DNA of 28,726 bases, taken from NCBI GenBank assembly GCA_002403905.1, contig DHIR01000021.1, forward strand, positions 1 through 28,726, given 5' to 3'. Made by a program: the position numbers and the translations under genes. The DNA comes from Mucilaginibacter sp. UBA4741 (GTDB lineage Bacteria > Bacteroidota > Bacteroidia > Sphingobacteriales > Sphingobacteriaceae). Positions 1 through 7,568 of this stretch are shown piece after piece (positions within the stretch are counted from its first letter, which is position 1; each line of letters starts with the position of its first letter). The notes beneath the pieces were generated by a model that did no database searches, was not told the origin of the DNA, and saw nothing but the letters and a program-made list of their open reading frames with translations.

Positions 1-36
1 TTTTAATCGCACAACACGTTAGTATTTAATTATTCA

Positions 37-1497
37 TTAATCTTTAGCTCCTGTTTTTGGCTGGCGCGAAAATGCCTCCATTTCGGTTTGTATACCCTTG
101 TCGTTCTGCTGTTTCATAAATGCTTCCAATTTCGCCCTAAGCTCTGCTTTGTTAGGAGCATATTTAGGGTCATCAGCCAAATTTTTCAGATCGAAAGGGT
201 CATTTACAGTGTCGTATAATTCTTCCTCGGGGCGGGTAACGTAAAACGAGCTGCGCACCGGGTTCGTCTCCATCCATTGCCTAAACATGGGCGAATGTGT
301 AACCGTATTTTGAAACTTTTCGTTAAAATTTAAATTGTGGATATACAAAAACTGCTTGCTTCGCGCAGACCGGATGGCATAAGCATCACTACCCTGTATA
401 ATGCCACGTGTAGTTTCTTCCGCATAAACAAAATCGCGCACATGGGTTTCTTCGCCCATCAGCGCTTTTTTAAAGCTCACGCCATCAAAACCCATGTCGC
501 CGTTGCCATCTTTTGATCCGGTATTTATTTTAGTTGGGCTGCCTCCGGCGATGTCTATCAACGTTGGGGTTATATCAATATACTCCAACATAGCCGGATT
601 ACGGGTGCCCGGTTTAATTTTGCCCGGCCATTTAGCAATAAAGCCCGAATGCAGCCCCTGGTTATACAAGGTCCATTTAGAAAAAGGGAAAGAGTTGCCC
701 TGCTCTGTGGCAAACATGATGACGGTATTATCTGCCTGCCCGGTGCGGTCAACTATTTTTAAGCATGCGCCTATCAGGCTATCTAAATAGGTTATCTCAG
801 CAAAATACTTAGCCATTTGGCGGCGGGTAATTTTGGTGTCAACCATATTGACACCAAGCTTAATCTTATCCGGGTCATAAGCGCTTTGGTCACCTCTTGT
901 CCATGGCGAATGGGGTTGGTTGCTGGTAAACATTAAAAAAAATGGTTTACCTGAAGAGTTTTTGGCTTTTAAATAATCCTCGGCTTTGCTCAAATCTACA
1001 TCTATACCGCTGCCGTCATCATCCTCCCGTCCGCCTAAAAAATCAAACGGATAAGATTCTGCGGGGGCATAATGCCGTTTGCCAATTATGGCCGCATTAT
1101 AACCCAATTCTTTCATGTAAAAAGGCAAGGTTTTAATGCCTTTGTATATCATGGTATGATTGGGATAAGCGCCATTGCGCACAGGGCCTAAACCCGTTAA
1201 CAACGATTGACGGGTTGGCGAACAAACCGGCACCATATTAAACATATTATCTAAACAAACGCCTTCGCGGGCAAGACGGTCCATATTGGGGGTATGCACC
1301 TGCTGGCTGCCAAAGGGCCCAATATCCGTCATGGTCAAATCATCGGCCATAATAAAGACAATATTAGGCCGCTTATCCTTTTGTTTTGCCGGAGATTTAG
1401 GCTGGGATGGTTTGAGCGCAAGTAATGCACCAGCCCCCATCACTACAGCGCACACCAGAGCGCTTTTTACAGCTAAATTCTTATTAAATTTCATCAT
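37..1497 (-). CDS. Sulfatase family hydrolase, exported (486 aa)
   Basis: This is an alkaline-phosphatase-superfamily sulfatase, expected to cleave sulfate esters, probably of sulfated glycans, outside the cytoplasm. Visible features are an N-terminal signal or anchor helix (about residues 8-28), the metal-binding ADD (51-53) and the maturation motif CSPTR (92-96), whose Cys92 would become formylglycine. GKRH (139-142), His196 and Lys274 fill other active-site positions. The usual late metal site S-D-N/H-G is replaced by T-E-Q-G (264-267), so the Asp/Asn pair is Glu/Gln here. Alignment to the neighbouring sulfatase makes this clear (TSDNG against ATEQG, followed by SK-x-x-LY in both). It starts 16 bp after the stop of the upstream sulfatase, so the two are probably one operon. 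Two adjacent ATGs (1497 and 1494) are possible starts. Substrate unknown; no formylglycine-generating enzyme lies in the window. Confidence 0.9.
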   Translation of the reverse strand: MMKFNKNLAVKSALVCAVVMGAGALLALKPSQPKSPAKQKDKRPNIVFIMADDLTMTDIGPFGSQQVHTPNMDRLAREGVCLDNMFNMVPVCSPTRQSLLTGLGPVRNGAYPNHTMIYKGIKTLPFYMKELGYNAAIIGKRHYAPAESYPFDFLGGREDDDGSGIDVDLSKAEDYLKAKNSSGKPFFLMFTSNQPHSPWTRGDQSAYDPDKIKLGVNMVDTKITRRQMAKYFAEITYLDSLIGACLKIVDRTGQADNTVIMFATEQGNSFPFSKWTLYNQGLHSGFIAKWPGKIKPGTRNPAMLEYIDITPTLIDIAGGSPTKINTGSKDGNGDMGFDGVSFKKALMGEETHVRDFVYAEETTRGIIQGSDAYAIRSARSKQFLYIHNLNFNEKFQNTVTHSPMFRQWMETNPVRSSFYVTRPEEELYDTVNDPFDLKNLADDPKYAPNKAELRAKLEAFMKQQNDKGIQTEMEAFSRQPKTGAKD

Positions 1498-1513
1498 AAC
1501 AACAGGCTTATAT

Positions 1514-2905
1514 TTATTTTAAACGCGGCATGGTTAACCACCAGGCCATTAGTTTCTCTTTTAGTTCGGCAGTTATTTTAGGCTCGTTAGCGGCTAAGTT
1601 AGTGGTTTCTTTTTTGTCTTTAAGGATGTTATACAATTGTATATCGCTGCCATCATTATTCATTAACAACTTCCACTCGCCAGATCTGACAGCTAAGTTA
1701 GGGCTTTTATCAATAGGCCGTGGATAAGCAAAGCCGGTGGCATTGCGGCCATATTCCCAGAACAGGTCCTTGCCTCTTAACGATGGCTTGCCTAATAAAG
1801 CCGCGCTCCTGTCCATGCCATCGCCTTTATAACCTGCCGGTAAACTGATACCGGCAAATTTGGTAAGGGTTGGTAGCAGGTCGGTCGAGCTTAGTTCAGA
1901 ACTTTCATCAATGGTACCCGCGGGTACATGGCCGGGCCATTGTATAATAAATGGCATGCGTGTACCACCTTCGTATAAAGACAGTTTGGACCCTCTTAAA
2001 CCCATAGCACGGCTTCCTCTAAAACTTGGCAGCGGGCCGTTATCGCTGGTAAAAATTACGATGGTGTTTTTGTCCAACCCCATAGCTTTTAGCCCATCCA
2101 GTAGGCGGCCTATTTGCACATCATATTCTTTTAACACCAATTTAAACGCGGCTTCTTCTTCCGGGTTCATTGGGTATTTGCCCGTATACTCGGTTTCCTT
2201 TCTCGGTACCCAGGGCGTATGTACATCATCGGGCCAAAAATTTACAAAGCAAGGCTGGCCCTTATGCTTCTGCATAAAAGCTAATGTTTTATCAACAAAG
2301 TATTTAGTGCGATCCCATCTTTTAATGCTGTCTTTGTCAGACCATATCCAGTTTGTAGCCGTAAGCAGCGGATCAGGGTCAGGGCTTTCATAGGTGCTGT
2401 TATGCTCGTCAATACCGTAGTTTTCAAATCCCGGCGCGTTCTTTACATCACGACCACCGCCCATGTGCCATTTACCAAAGTGCCCGGTTGCGTAGCCCGC
2501 ATTTTTAAATATACGAGCGATTGATGGTGCAGACGGATCAAGGAAATCGGCCTGCTCTGCATTTTTATTGTGTTTGCGGTTATCTAAATAAGTAGAGAAG
2601 TTCCAACGCGCCGGGTTCATGCCGGTTAGCATCCCCACCCTTGATGGCGAGCATATTGGCGCGGCGCTGTAATATTGGGTAAATTTGCGTCCGTTTTTGG
2701 CAATACGGTCTATATTGGGTGTGGGCACAAAGTTACCGCCGAAACAAGTAACATCACTAAAGCCCATATCATCTGTTAAAATAATAAGGATGTTAGGGCG
2801 ATCAGCCGCTGCCTTTTTAGGTGCAGGTTTGTTTTTCCATGATATTAACGCGGCGGCTGCAACGGCCGCAACCAACATTAATTTATATACGCTTTGTTTT
2901 TCCAT
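1514..2905 (-). CDS. Sulfatase family hydrolase, exported (463 aa)
   Basis: A second sulfatase and first gene of the probable two-gene operon. A hydrophobic N-terminal segment (about 8-22) suggests export. The active site looks complete: TDD (44-46), CSPSR (85-89, with Cys85 the formylglycine precursor), GKWH (144-147), His229, TSDNG (286-290) and Lys307 in SKLSLYEGG. The length is normal for single-domain sulfatases. The protein resembles arylsulfatase A or N-acetylgalactosamine-6-sulfatase type enzymes in motif layout, but the substrate cannot be read from sequence alone. The 337 bp upstream contain repeated TGTTTCA words that could be regulatory. Unlike its downstream partner it keeps the canonical Asp-Asn metal pair, so the two enzymes probably act on different sulfated linkages. 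Confidence is high for the family and low for the substrate. Confidence 0.92.
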   Translation of the reverse strand: MEKQSVYKLMLVAAVAAAALISWKNKPAPKKAAADRPNILIILTDDMGFSDVTCFGGNFVPTPNIDRIAKNGRKFTQYYSAAPICSPSRVGMLTGMNPARWNFSTYLDNRKHNKNAEQADFLDPSAPSIARIFKNAGYATGHFGKWHMGGGRDVKNAPGFENYGIDEHNSTYESPDPDPLLTATNWIWSDKDSIKRWDRTKYFVDKTLAFMQKHKGQPCFVNFWPDDVHTPWVPRKETEYTGKYPMNPEEEAAFKLVLKEYDVQIGRLLDGLKAMGLDKNTIVIFTSDNGPLPSFRGSRAMGLRGSKLSLYEGGTRMPFIIQWPGHVPAGTIDESSELSSTDLLPTLTKFAGISLPAGYKGDGMDRSAALLGKPSLRGKDLFWEYGRNATGFAYPRPIDKSPNLAVRSGEWKLLMNNDGSDIQLYNILKDKKETTNLAANEPKITAELKEKLMAWWLTMPRLK

Positions 2906-2973
2906 TTTATAAAGTTGGGCTATTTTTTTTGGCGGCGTTTATTGTCATTAAGTTTTTACAACGTTAGAGGGTT

Positions 2974-3166
2974 TGTTTCACCCCTTAAAAAGCGATTAAA
3001 ATTAATCTGCTGATTTTTAATTACTTATAATGGTTTTCTGTTAATATTTACTGACGTAAAAGTTGTTTCATTTTGTTTCACTCTATTTTAATAAATGCCT
3101 ATATTTCAATGAGTTAATTAAAAAGTGTGTTTCACTTGTTTCATCTGTTTCACTATTTCGTGAAAC
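2974..3166. repeat. TGTTTCA word cluster upstream of the sulfatase operon
   Basis: The 337-bp gap 2906-3242 holds no gene that I can support. It contains six copies of TGTTTCA, starting at 2974, 3064, 3074, 3128, 3137 and 3146. The last three are spaced exactly 9 bp apart. The last copy is also the left arm of a hairpin, GTTTCAC / GTGAAAC (3147-3153 and 3160-3166). The cluster lies between the end of folP and the start of the sulfatase genes, both on the minus strand, so it could be an operator region for the sulfatases. That function is inference. Confidence 0.5.
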
Positions 3167-3188
3167 AAGCATCAAACACCGAATATCC

Positions 3189-3244
3189 ATATCGAACAAT
3201 AAAAACCTTCAACGTTCGATATTCGACATTCATTATTCGATATT
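3189..3244. repeat. Inverted and direct repeat just downstream of folP
   Basis: ATATCGAAC (3189-3197) pairs perfectly with GTTCGATAT (3214-3222) across a 16-nt loop. TTCGATATT occurs twice (3215-3223 and 3236-3244), the second copy overlapping the folP stop codon. On the folP strand there is no clear T-run after the stem, so it is only a weak terminator candidate. It may instead be one of the small intergenic repeats seen in these genomes. Confidence 0.4.
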
Positions 3245-4097
3245 ACTTATTCAAAGCCTGCCAGATCTTCACCGCCTCAACAGCCTCTTTAACATCATGC
3301 ACCCTTAATATATTAGCGCCTTTAGTTAAGGCGATGGTATTTAAAACCGTAGTGCCGTTTAAAGCATCGGCGGCGGTACCACCCAGTAAACTATAGATCA
3401 TTTTTTTGCGGGATACGCCCACTAATATGGGTAATCCTAACCGGTTAAACTCTTCTAACCTATTTAACAATGCGTACCCATGCTCGGGCTTTTTGGCAAA
3501 CCCAAAGCCGGGATCAATAATTACATCGTTTACACCCAACTGCTTTAGCTGGTTATATCGCTCAACAAAATAATCCAACACCTCGTTAAAAACATCGCCA
3601 TAAGTAGCCAGGCTATTCATGGTTTTTGGGTTGCCTTTCATGTGCATCAATATGTAAGGCACTTTTAAGCGAGCAACAGTAGCAAACATATCCGCGTCTA
3701 ATTGCCCGCCTGATATATCATTAATAATATGTGCTCCAGCTTTTATAGCCGCTTCGGCAACTTGCGCCCGAAAAGTATCTATAGATAGAATAGCATCGGG
3801 GAAGGTCGCTACTATCGCTTCAACAACCGGTAGTAACTTGTCCGTTTCTTCCTGTACAGAAATATCATCCGCGCCGGGGCGCGATGAGTATGCGCCCAGG
3901 TCAAGAAACGTAGCGCCATCGGCCAGCATTTTTTCAGCTTGCTGTAGGGCGTCAGCTACAGCGGGTTGACGGCTATCGGCATAAAAAGAATCGGGCGTTA
4001 GGTTAATTATGCCCATTACTTTGGGCGTGCTCAGATCTATTAGTTTACCGCCTGCATTTAGCGTTGCCTTTTTATGAAAAAACGTATCTTTAGCCAC
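3243..4097 (-). CDS. folP: Dihydropteroate synthase
   Basis: FolP condenses 6-hydroxymethyl-7,8-dihydropterin diphosphate with p-aminobenzoate to give dihydropteroate, in cytosolic folate synthesis; it is the target of sulfonamides. The TIM-barrel motifs appear in order: MGIINLTPDSF near the N-terminus, the D-L-G-A-x-S-S-R-P-G loop that binds pABA and diphosphate, SIDTFR, NDISGG, the MHMKG strand, DPGFGFAK, and GVSRKK before the C-terminal RVHDV segment. I prefer the GTG at 4097, giving a protein beginning M-A-K-D-T-F-F. The frame is open up to a TTG at 4121, but that codon lies inside an 8-bp tandem repeat and adds nothing family-like. The gene is divergent from the DUF1599 gene. In many Bacteroidota folP lies close to DUF1599 and DoxX genes, as here. 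Confidence 0.95.
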   Translation of the reverse strand: MAKDTFFHKKATLNAGGKLIDLSTPKVMGIINLTPDSFYADSRQPAVADALQQAEKMLADGATFLDLGAYSSRPGADDISVQEETDKLLPVVEAIVATFPDAILSIDTFRAQVAEAAIKAGAHIINDISGGQLDADMFATVARLKVPYILMHMKGNPKTMNSLATYGDVFNEVLDYFVERYNQLKQLGVNDVIIDPGFGFAKKPEHGYALLNRLEEFNRLGLPILVGVSRKKMIYSLLGGTAADALNGTTVLNTIALTKGANILRVHDVKEAVEAVKIWQALNK

Positions 4098-4106
4098 TGG
4101 TTGTTT

Positions 4107-4141
4107 GTTGTAATGTTGCAAAGTTGTAACGTTGTAAAGTT
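4107..4141. repeat. Four tandem 8-bp units GTTGTAAN in the folP leader, mirrored before DUF1599
   Basis: Units GTTGTAAT, GTTGCAAA, GTTGTAAC and GTTGTAAA run head to tail from 4107 to 4138 and are followed by GTTAC. The last unit plus three bases, GTTGTAAAGTT (4131-4141), has a perfect 11-bp inverted copy AACTTTACAAC at 4205-4215, immediately before the DUF1599 start. The two arms therefore bracket the divergent promoter region of folP and DUF1599. Confidence 0.6.
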
Positions 4142-4218
4142 ACTTTAGATTTTGTGATTTCAAATGTGGCCCATTTCTGCAACAATCCAACCTTTAAACA
4201 TTAAAACTTTACAACACA

Positions 4219-4758
4219 TTGAACAATACATCAGCCGAATACGAAGCCGTAATTAATATTTGCAAAGGCCTTTTCATGAAGAAAACCCATGATTATGGTA
4301 CTGCCTGGCGCATTTTGCGTTTGGAATCTATAACCGACCAGATATTTATTAAAGCGCAGCGCATACGCACGCTCGAAGAAAAAAAGATATCAAAAGTAGG
4401 AGAGGATATTACCGGCGAATACATTGGCATAGTTAACTATTGCGTTATTGCCATGATGCAGATGGAGTGTACCCCCGAGTCTCCAGTGGAGTTGGCACCC
4501 GATCATGTTGGCCGTTTATTTGACGAAAAGGTTAAAGAAACCAAGGACCTGATGTTTGCCAAAAATCATGATTACGGCGAAGCCTGGCGCGACATGCGCA
4601 TAAGTTCATTAACCGACCTGATATTAATGAAGTTACTGCGTGTAAAGCAGATAGAAGACAACAAGGGCCTTACGCTAGCATCCGAAGGAATAAAGGCCAA
4701 CTATCAGGATATTTTAAATTACTCGGTGTTTGCATTGATAAAATTGGGCGTAAAATGA
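4219..4758 (+). CDS. DUF1599 domain protein with two tandem copies of the domain
   Basis: A small cytosolic protein of unknown function (179 aa). It consists of two similar halves, each carrying a K-x-H-D-Y-G-x-A-W-R motif, a later S-x-T-D-x-I-x-x-K segment, and a closing Y-x-x-I-x-N-Y motif. The halves start near residues 7 and 98, so the gene looks like an internal duplication. The start is a TTG at 4219: the frame is closed by TAA at 4195-4197, and the first in-frame ATG (4276) would cut into the first domain. Its stop overlaps the next start by ATGA, so it is translationally coupled to the DoxX-type gene. The DUF1599 - DoxX (BT_3928) order is a recurrent Bacteroidota arrangement. No biochemical role can be assigned. 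Confidence 0.85.
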   Translation: MNNTSAEYEAVINICKGLFMKKTHDYGTAWRILRLESITDQIFIKAQRIRTLEEKKISKVGEDITGEYIGIVNYCVIAMMQMECTPESPVELAPDHVGRLFDEKVKETKDLMFAKNHDYGEAWRDMRISSLTDLILMKLLRVKQIEDNKGLTLASEGIKANYQDILNYSVFALIKLGVK

Positions 4759-5906
4759 AAAATGGATTATTATGGTTCTGCCGGATCGGTGTAGGCTTGC
4801 TGTTTATCTTCTCGGGCCTTATAAAAGCTAATGACCCGCTGGGCTTCTCTTATAAGCTGGAAGAGTACTTCGAGGTTTTTCATATTACTTTTTTAAACGG
4901 ACTGGCGCTTTGCTTTGCCATTTTGCTTTGCGCAATGGAAATGATATTGGGCTTTGCCTTGTTAATTGGTGTTCGAACTAAAAAGGTGGCCTGGGGCTTG
5001 TTGTTGATCATTATCTTCTTTGCCTTTTTAACGTTCTATTCGGCGTTTTTTAAAGTAGTACAAACTTGCGGTTGCTTTGGCGATGCTATTCCGTTAACCC
5101 CATGGCAATCATTCAGCAAAGATTTGGTGTTGTTACTGCTGATAATAGTAATATTTAAAAACAAAGAAAACATAAGGCCACTATTCAGCCCCAAAACAGG
5201 CGAGCGTTTGTTTTTGGTTTCCATCGCGCTATCGGTAGGTTTTGGGTTTTATACTTATAGCTTTTTACCCATAGTTGATTTCTTGCCTTATAAAGTTGGC
5301 GTCAATATCCCCGACGAAATGAAAACCCCGCCGGGTGCAGTGCCTGATGAGTTTGAGTCGACCTACAATTTAAAAAATAAAAAGACAGGCGAAACCAAAT
5401 CAATGACCGATAAGGAATACCTTAAAACAGGTATCTGGAAAGACAATAACTGGGAGATACAAGGCACCCCGGAAAGCAAACTGATTAAAAAGGGTTTTGA
5501 GCCTAAAATACGCGACCTTTCTATACAAGATGCACAGCGTAATGATTATACAACAGAGTTGCTCGGCAATCCGTTTTACAGCCTGTGGATAGTGGCTTAT
5601 GATTTAAAGAAAACCGATGGCGCGGCTATAAACCGACTAAACGCTTTGGCTGCTAATTTAACGGCAAGCTTTAACATGCGTACTATATTGCTTACCTCGG
5701 CTTCGCCGACAGACGCGGCGGCCTTTGCCAAGAAATACCATTTAATAAGCGAGATATTTTATGCTGATGGCGTTCCGCTAAAATCAATGATACGGTCAAA
5801 CCCCGGTATCATCTTGCTTAAAAACGGTACTATCATTAACAAATGGCATTACCATACCGTGCCAGATTATGACCATTTGGTAAAAGAATACTTGCAACAG
5901 CAATAA
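4755..5906 (+). CDS. BT_3928-type DoxX/MauE-like membrane protein with thioredoxin-like C-terminus
   Basis: An integral membrane protein of 383 residues. The N-terminal part (about 1-175) has five or so hydrophobic helices in the DoxX/MauE arrangement and a CGCFGD motif (105-110). Such a cysteine pair in MauE/VKOR-like proteins points to thiol-disulfide chemistry at the membrane. The C-terminal part (about 250-383) looks like a thioredoxin fold but lacks a CxxC motif. The ATG at 4755 overlaps the upstream TGA, and the gene ends in TAA only 18 nt before the AAA-ATPase. The name follows the Bacteroides thetaiotaomicron BT_3928 family. The role is unproven; redox maintenance of envelope proteins is an inference from the cysteine motif. 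In related genomes I recall a triosephosphate isomerase gene following this family, and here it does not. Confidence 0.82.
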   Translation: MKNGLLWFCRIGVGLLFIFSGLIKANDPLGFSYKLEEYFEVFHITFLNGLALCFAILLCAMEMILGFALLIGVRTKKVAWGLLLIIIFFAFLTFYSAFFKVVQTCGCFGDAIPLTPWQSFSKDLVLLLLIIVIFKNKENIRPLFSPKTGERLFLVSIALSVGFGFYTYSFLPIVDFLPYKVGVNIPDEMKTPPGAVPDEFESTYNLKNKKTGETKSMTDKEYLKTGIWKDNNWEIQGTPESKLIKKGFEPKIRDLSIQDAQRNDYTTELLGNPFYSLWIVAYDLKKTDGAAINRLNALAANLTASFNMRTILLTSASPTDAAAFAKKYHLISEIFYADGVPLKSMIRSNPGIILLKNGTIINKWHYHTVPDYDHLVKEYLQQQ

Positions 5907-5924
5907 ATTGTTTAATTTTATTTT

Positions 5925-7568
5925 ATGAAGATTACTAAGCTGGAATTAAAAAATTTTAAGCGATTTGACGATTTAACTATTGATCTGACATCATTAGCCG
6001 AACCGGCTAAACTGGTTTTGTTGATAGGGACAAATGGCTCGGGGAAATCTTCGGTTTTTGATGCATTGGAATTTACAAATAATCTAGCAAAAAGTGATGT
6101 AAAAATTGGAGAGCCATCCAAGTCTGATTATTATAGTAAAAATAAAGAGACTAGGTATCAAATAGATATGACTTTTGATAATGAGAGATCATTCCACAGT
6201 GATTTTTTTTTAATTCGTGACAGTCAAATTCCAAATAATGGCTTTTATGGCAGAACAAGTATCAGGCAAATACCTAAATTAACGAGAACCGTAATAGGAA
6301 AAGAAAATCTAGCTTTTGAAAATGACTCTGATAGACCACGGATTTTTATAGATCGGGATAATCGTTTTGAGAATGATATTGAAAAGATAACCGTATCAAT
6401 ATTAGCTGATGTTTTTCGAAAAAACACCACTACAGAACAAATTAAAGAAAGTTATATTAACCCAATTAACAGAGCTTTTGATAATGTTTTTGATGCAGAT
6501 GATAACACTAAGGTTAAATTAATTTCGTTTAGCCCCCCATCCGAAGGAAAAACAGCCGAAATTCTTTTTGAGAAAGGCAGTTCTCAAATCCCGTATGATT
6601 TTTTAAGCAGCGGAGAAAAAGAGATTTTTAATATCCTTTTAAATTTACTTACCCGGAAAGAATACTTTACAGATACAATTTATTTTTTAGATGAGATTGA
6701 CCTGCACTTAAACACGCTACTGCAAAAAAATCTACTTAAAGAAATTACAGAGAACTGGATACCTGATAATTGCCAATTGTGGACTGCAAGTCATTCGTTA
6801 GGGTTTATTGAATATGCCAATGAAGCAGCGCACGCAGCTATAATTGATTTTGACAGTTTGAATTTTGATGTGCCGCAAATAATCATACCATCGCCTAAAA
6901 ATAATTTTGATGTGTTTGAAATTGCTGTAAATAAAGATTTTTTATCAAAAGTATTTGAGGATAAAAAAATTGTTTTTTCTGAAAACACAGACACACCTTT
7001 ATATAATAACTTACATATAAAGGATACGATATTTTTCAATGCCCAGAATAAGGCCGATGTATTTCATAAGGCTAAAAATAACCCAAGCTATAATGGATTA
7101 ATAGATAGAGATTATTTGCTAGATGAAGAGAGAATAGATTTGCAGGAAAGATATAAAAACCTGAACGTTCTTAATTATTATTCAATAGAAAATTATTTAT
7201 TCCACCCGGAAAATCTGGATGAGTATTATAAAGGCGTTGGAAAAGAATTTAATAAAGAAGACTATATAAGTTCTATAAAAAGTGAAAGGACGGCAAATAG
7301 AGATAAGGTGTTAATAGGTATGGCCGGCGCAAGGGATAGTTATCCGTTTTATAGAGAAAACGAAAATGCTGCGCGATTAAAAACTATTAGATCTAACAAT
7401 TCTGCTATTCTTCAAATGTTCGACAGCGATGATTTTGAAATCTTTTATAAAGTATTTCCTGCAAAAGATTACGGTACAGGAATAAAAGAGCGACAAAATT
7501 TGAACCACGCTGATTTAGCTAAAACTACGTGGTTTAAAGCACAAATTGAAGCAGTGCTAAAACAATGA
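5925..7568 (+). CDS. AAA/ABC-type ATPase fused to a DUF4435/TOPRIM-like domain; candidate anti-phage effector
   Basis: A 547-residue two-part protein. Residues 1-330 are an ABC-like (AAA15/SMC-type) ATPase: the N-terminal strand motif LELKNFKRF, Walker A GTNGSGKS (35-42), signature LSSGEKE (227-233), Walker B IYFLDEID (252-259, Glu257 catalytic) and a switch-like TASHS (287-291). Residues 345-547 resemble DUF4435, a TOPRIM-type nuclease fold: IVFSENTD (349-356; Glu353 is the likely catalytic acid), GLIDRD (391-396, the DxD pair) and YSIENYLFHPE (419-429). ATPase plus DUF4435 is the composition of PARIS (AriA and AriB); ATPase plus TOPRIM in one chain is that of OLD and GajA. No helicase (GajB) or separate AriB is adjacent. 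The gene is visibly AT-richer than its neighbours, starts 18 nt after the DoxX stop and ends in an ATGA overlap with the permease. Domains are well supported; the defence role is inferred. Confidence 0.85.
   Translation: MKITKLELKNFKRFDDLTIDLTSLAEPAKLVLLIGTNGSGKSSVFDALEFTNNLAKSDVKIGEPSKSDYYSKNKETRYQIDMTFDNERSFHSDFFLIRDSQIPNNGFYGRTSIRQIPKLTRTVIGKENLAFENDSDRPRIFIDRDNRFENDIEKITVSILADVFRKNTTTEQIKESYINPINRAFDNVFDADDNTKVKLISFSPPSEGKTAEILFEKGSSQIPYDFLSSGEKEIFNILLNLLTRKEYFTDTIYFLDEIDLHLNTLLQKNLLKEITENWIPDNCQLWTASHSLGFIEYANEAAHAAIIDFDSLNFDVPQIIIPSPKNNFDVFEIAVNKDFLSKVFEDKKIVFSENTDTPLYNNLHIKDTIFFNAQNKADVFHKAKNNPSYNGLIDRDYLLDEERIDLQERYKNLNVLNYYSIENYLFHPENLDEYYKGVGKEFNKEDYISSIKSERTANRDKVLIGMAGARDSYPFYRENENAARLKTIRSNNSAILQMFDSDDFEIFYKVFPAKDYGTGIKERQNLNHADLAKTTWFKAQIEAVLKQ

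Noticed and set aside
3063..3396. Small plus-strand open frames downstream of folP
   Set aside because: They overlap the 3' end of folP and the repeat-rich gap, lack family features and are Phe/Ser-rich translations of the TGTTTCA words.
5925..7568. Gabija (GajA) assignment for the ATPase gene
   Set aside because: No GajB-type helicase is adjacent, and the C-terminal motifs look more like DUF4435 than the canonical OLD TOPRIM.
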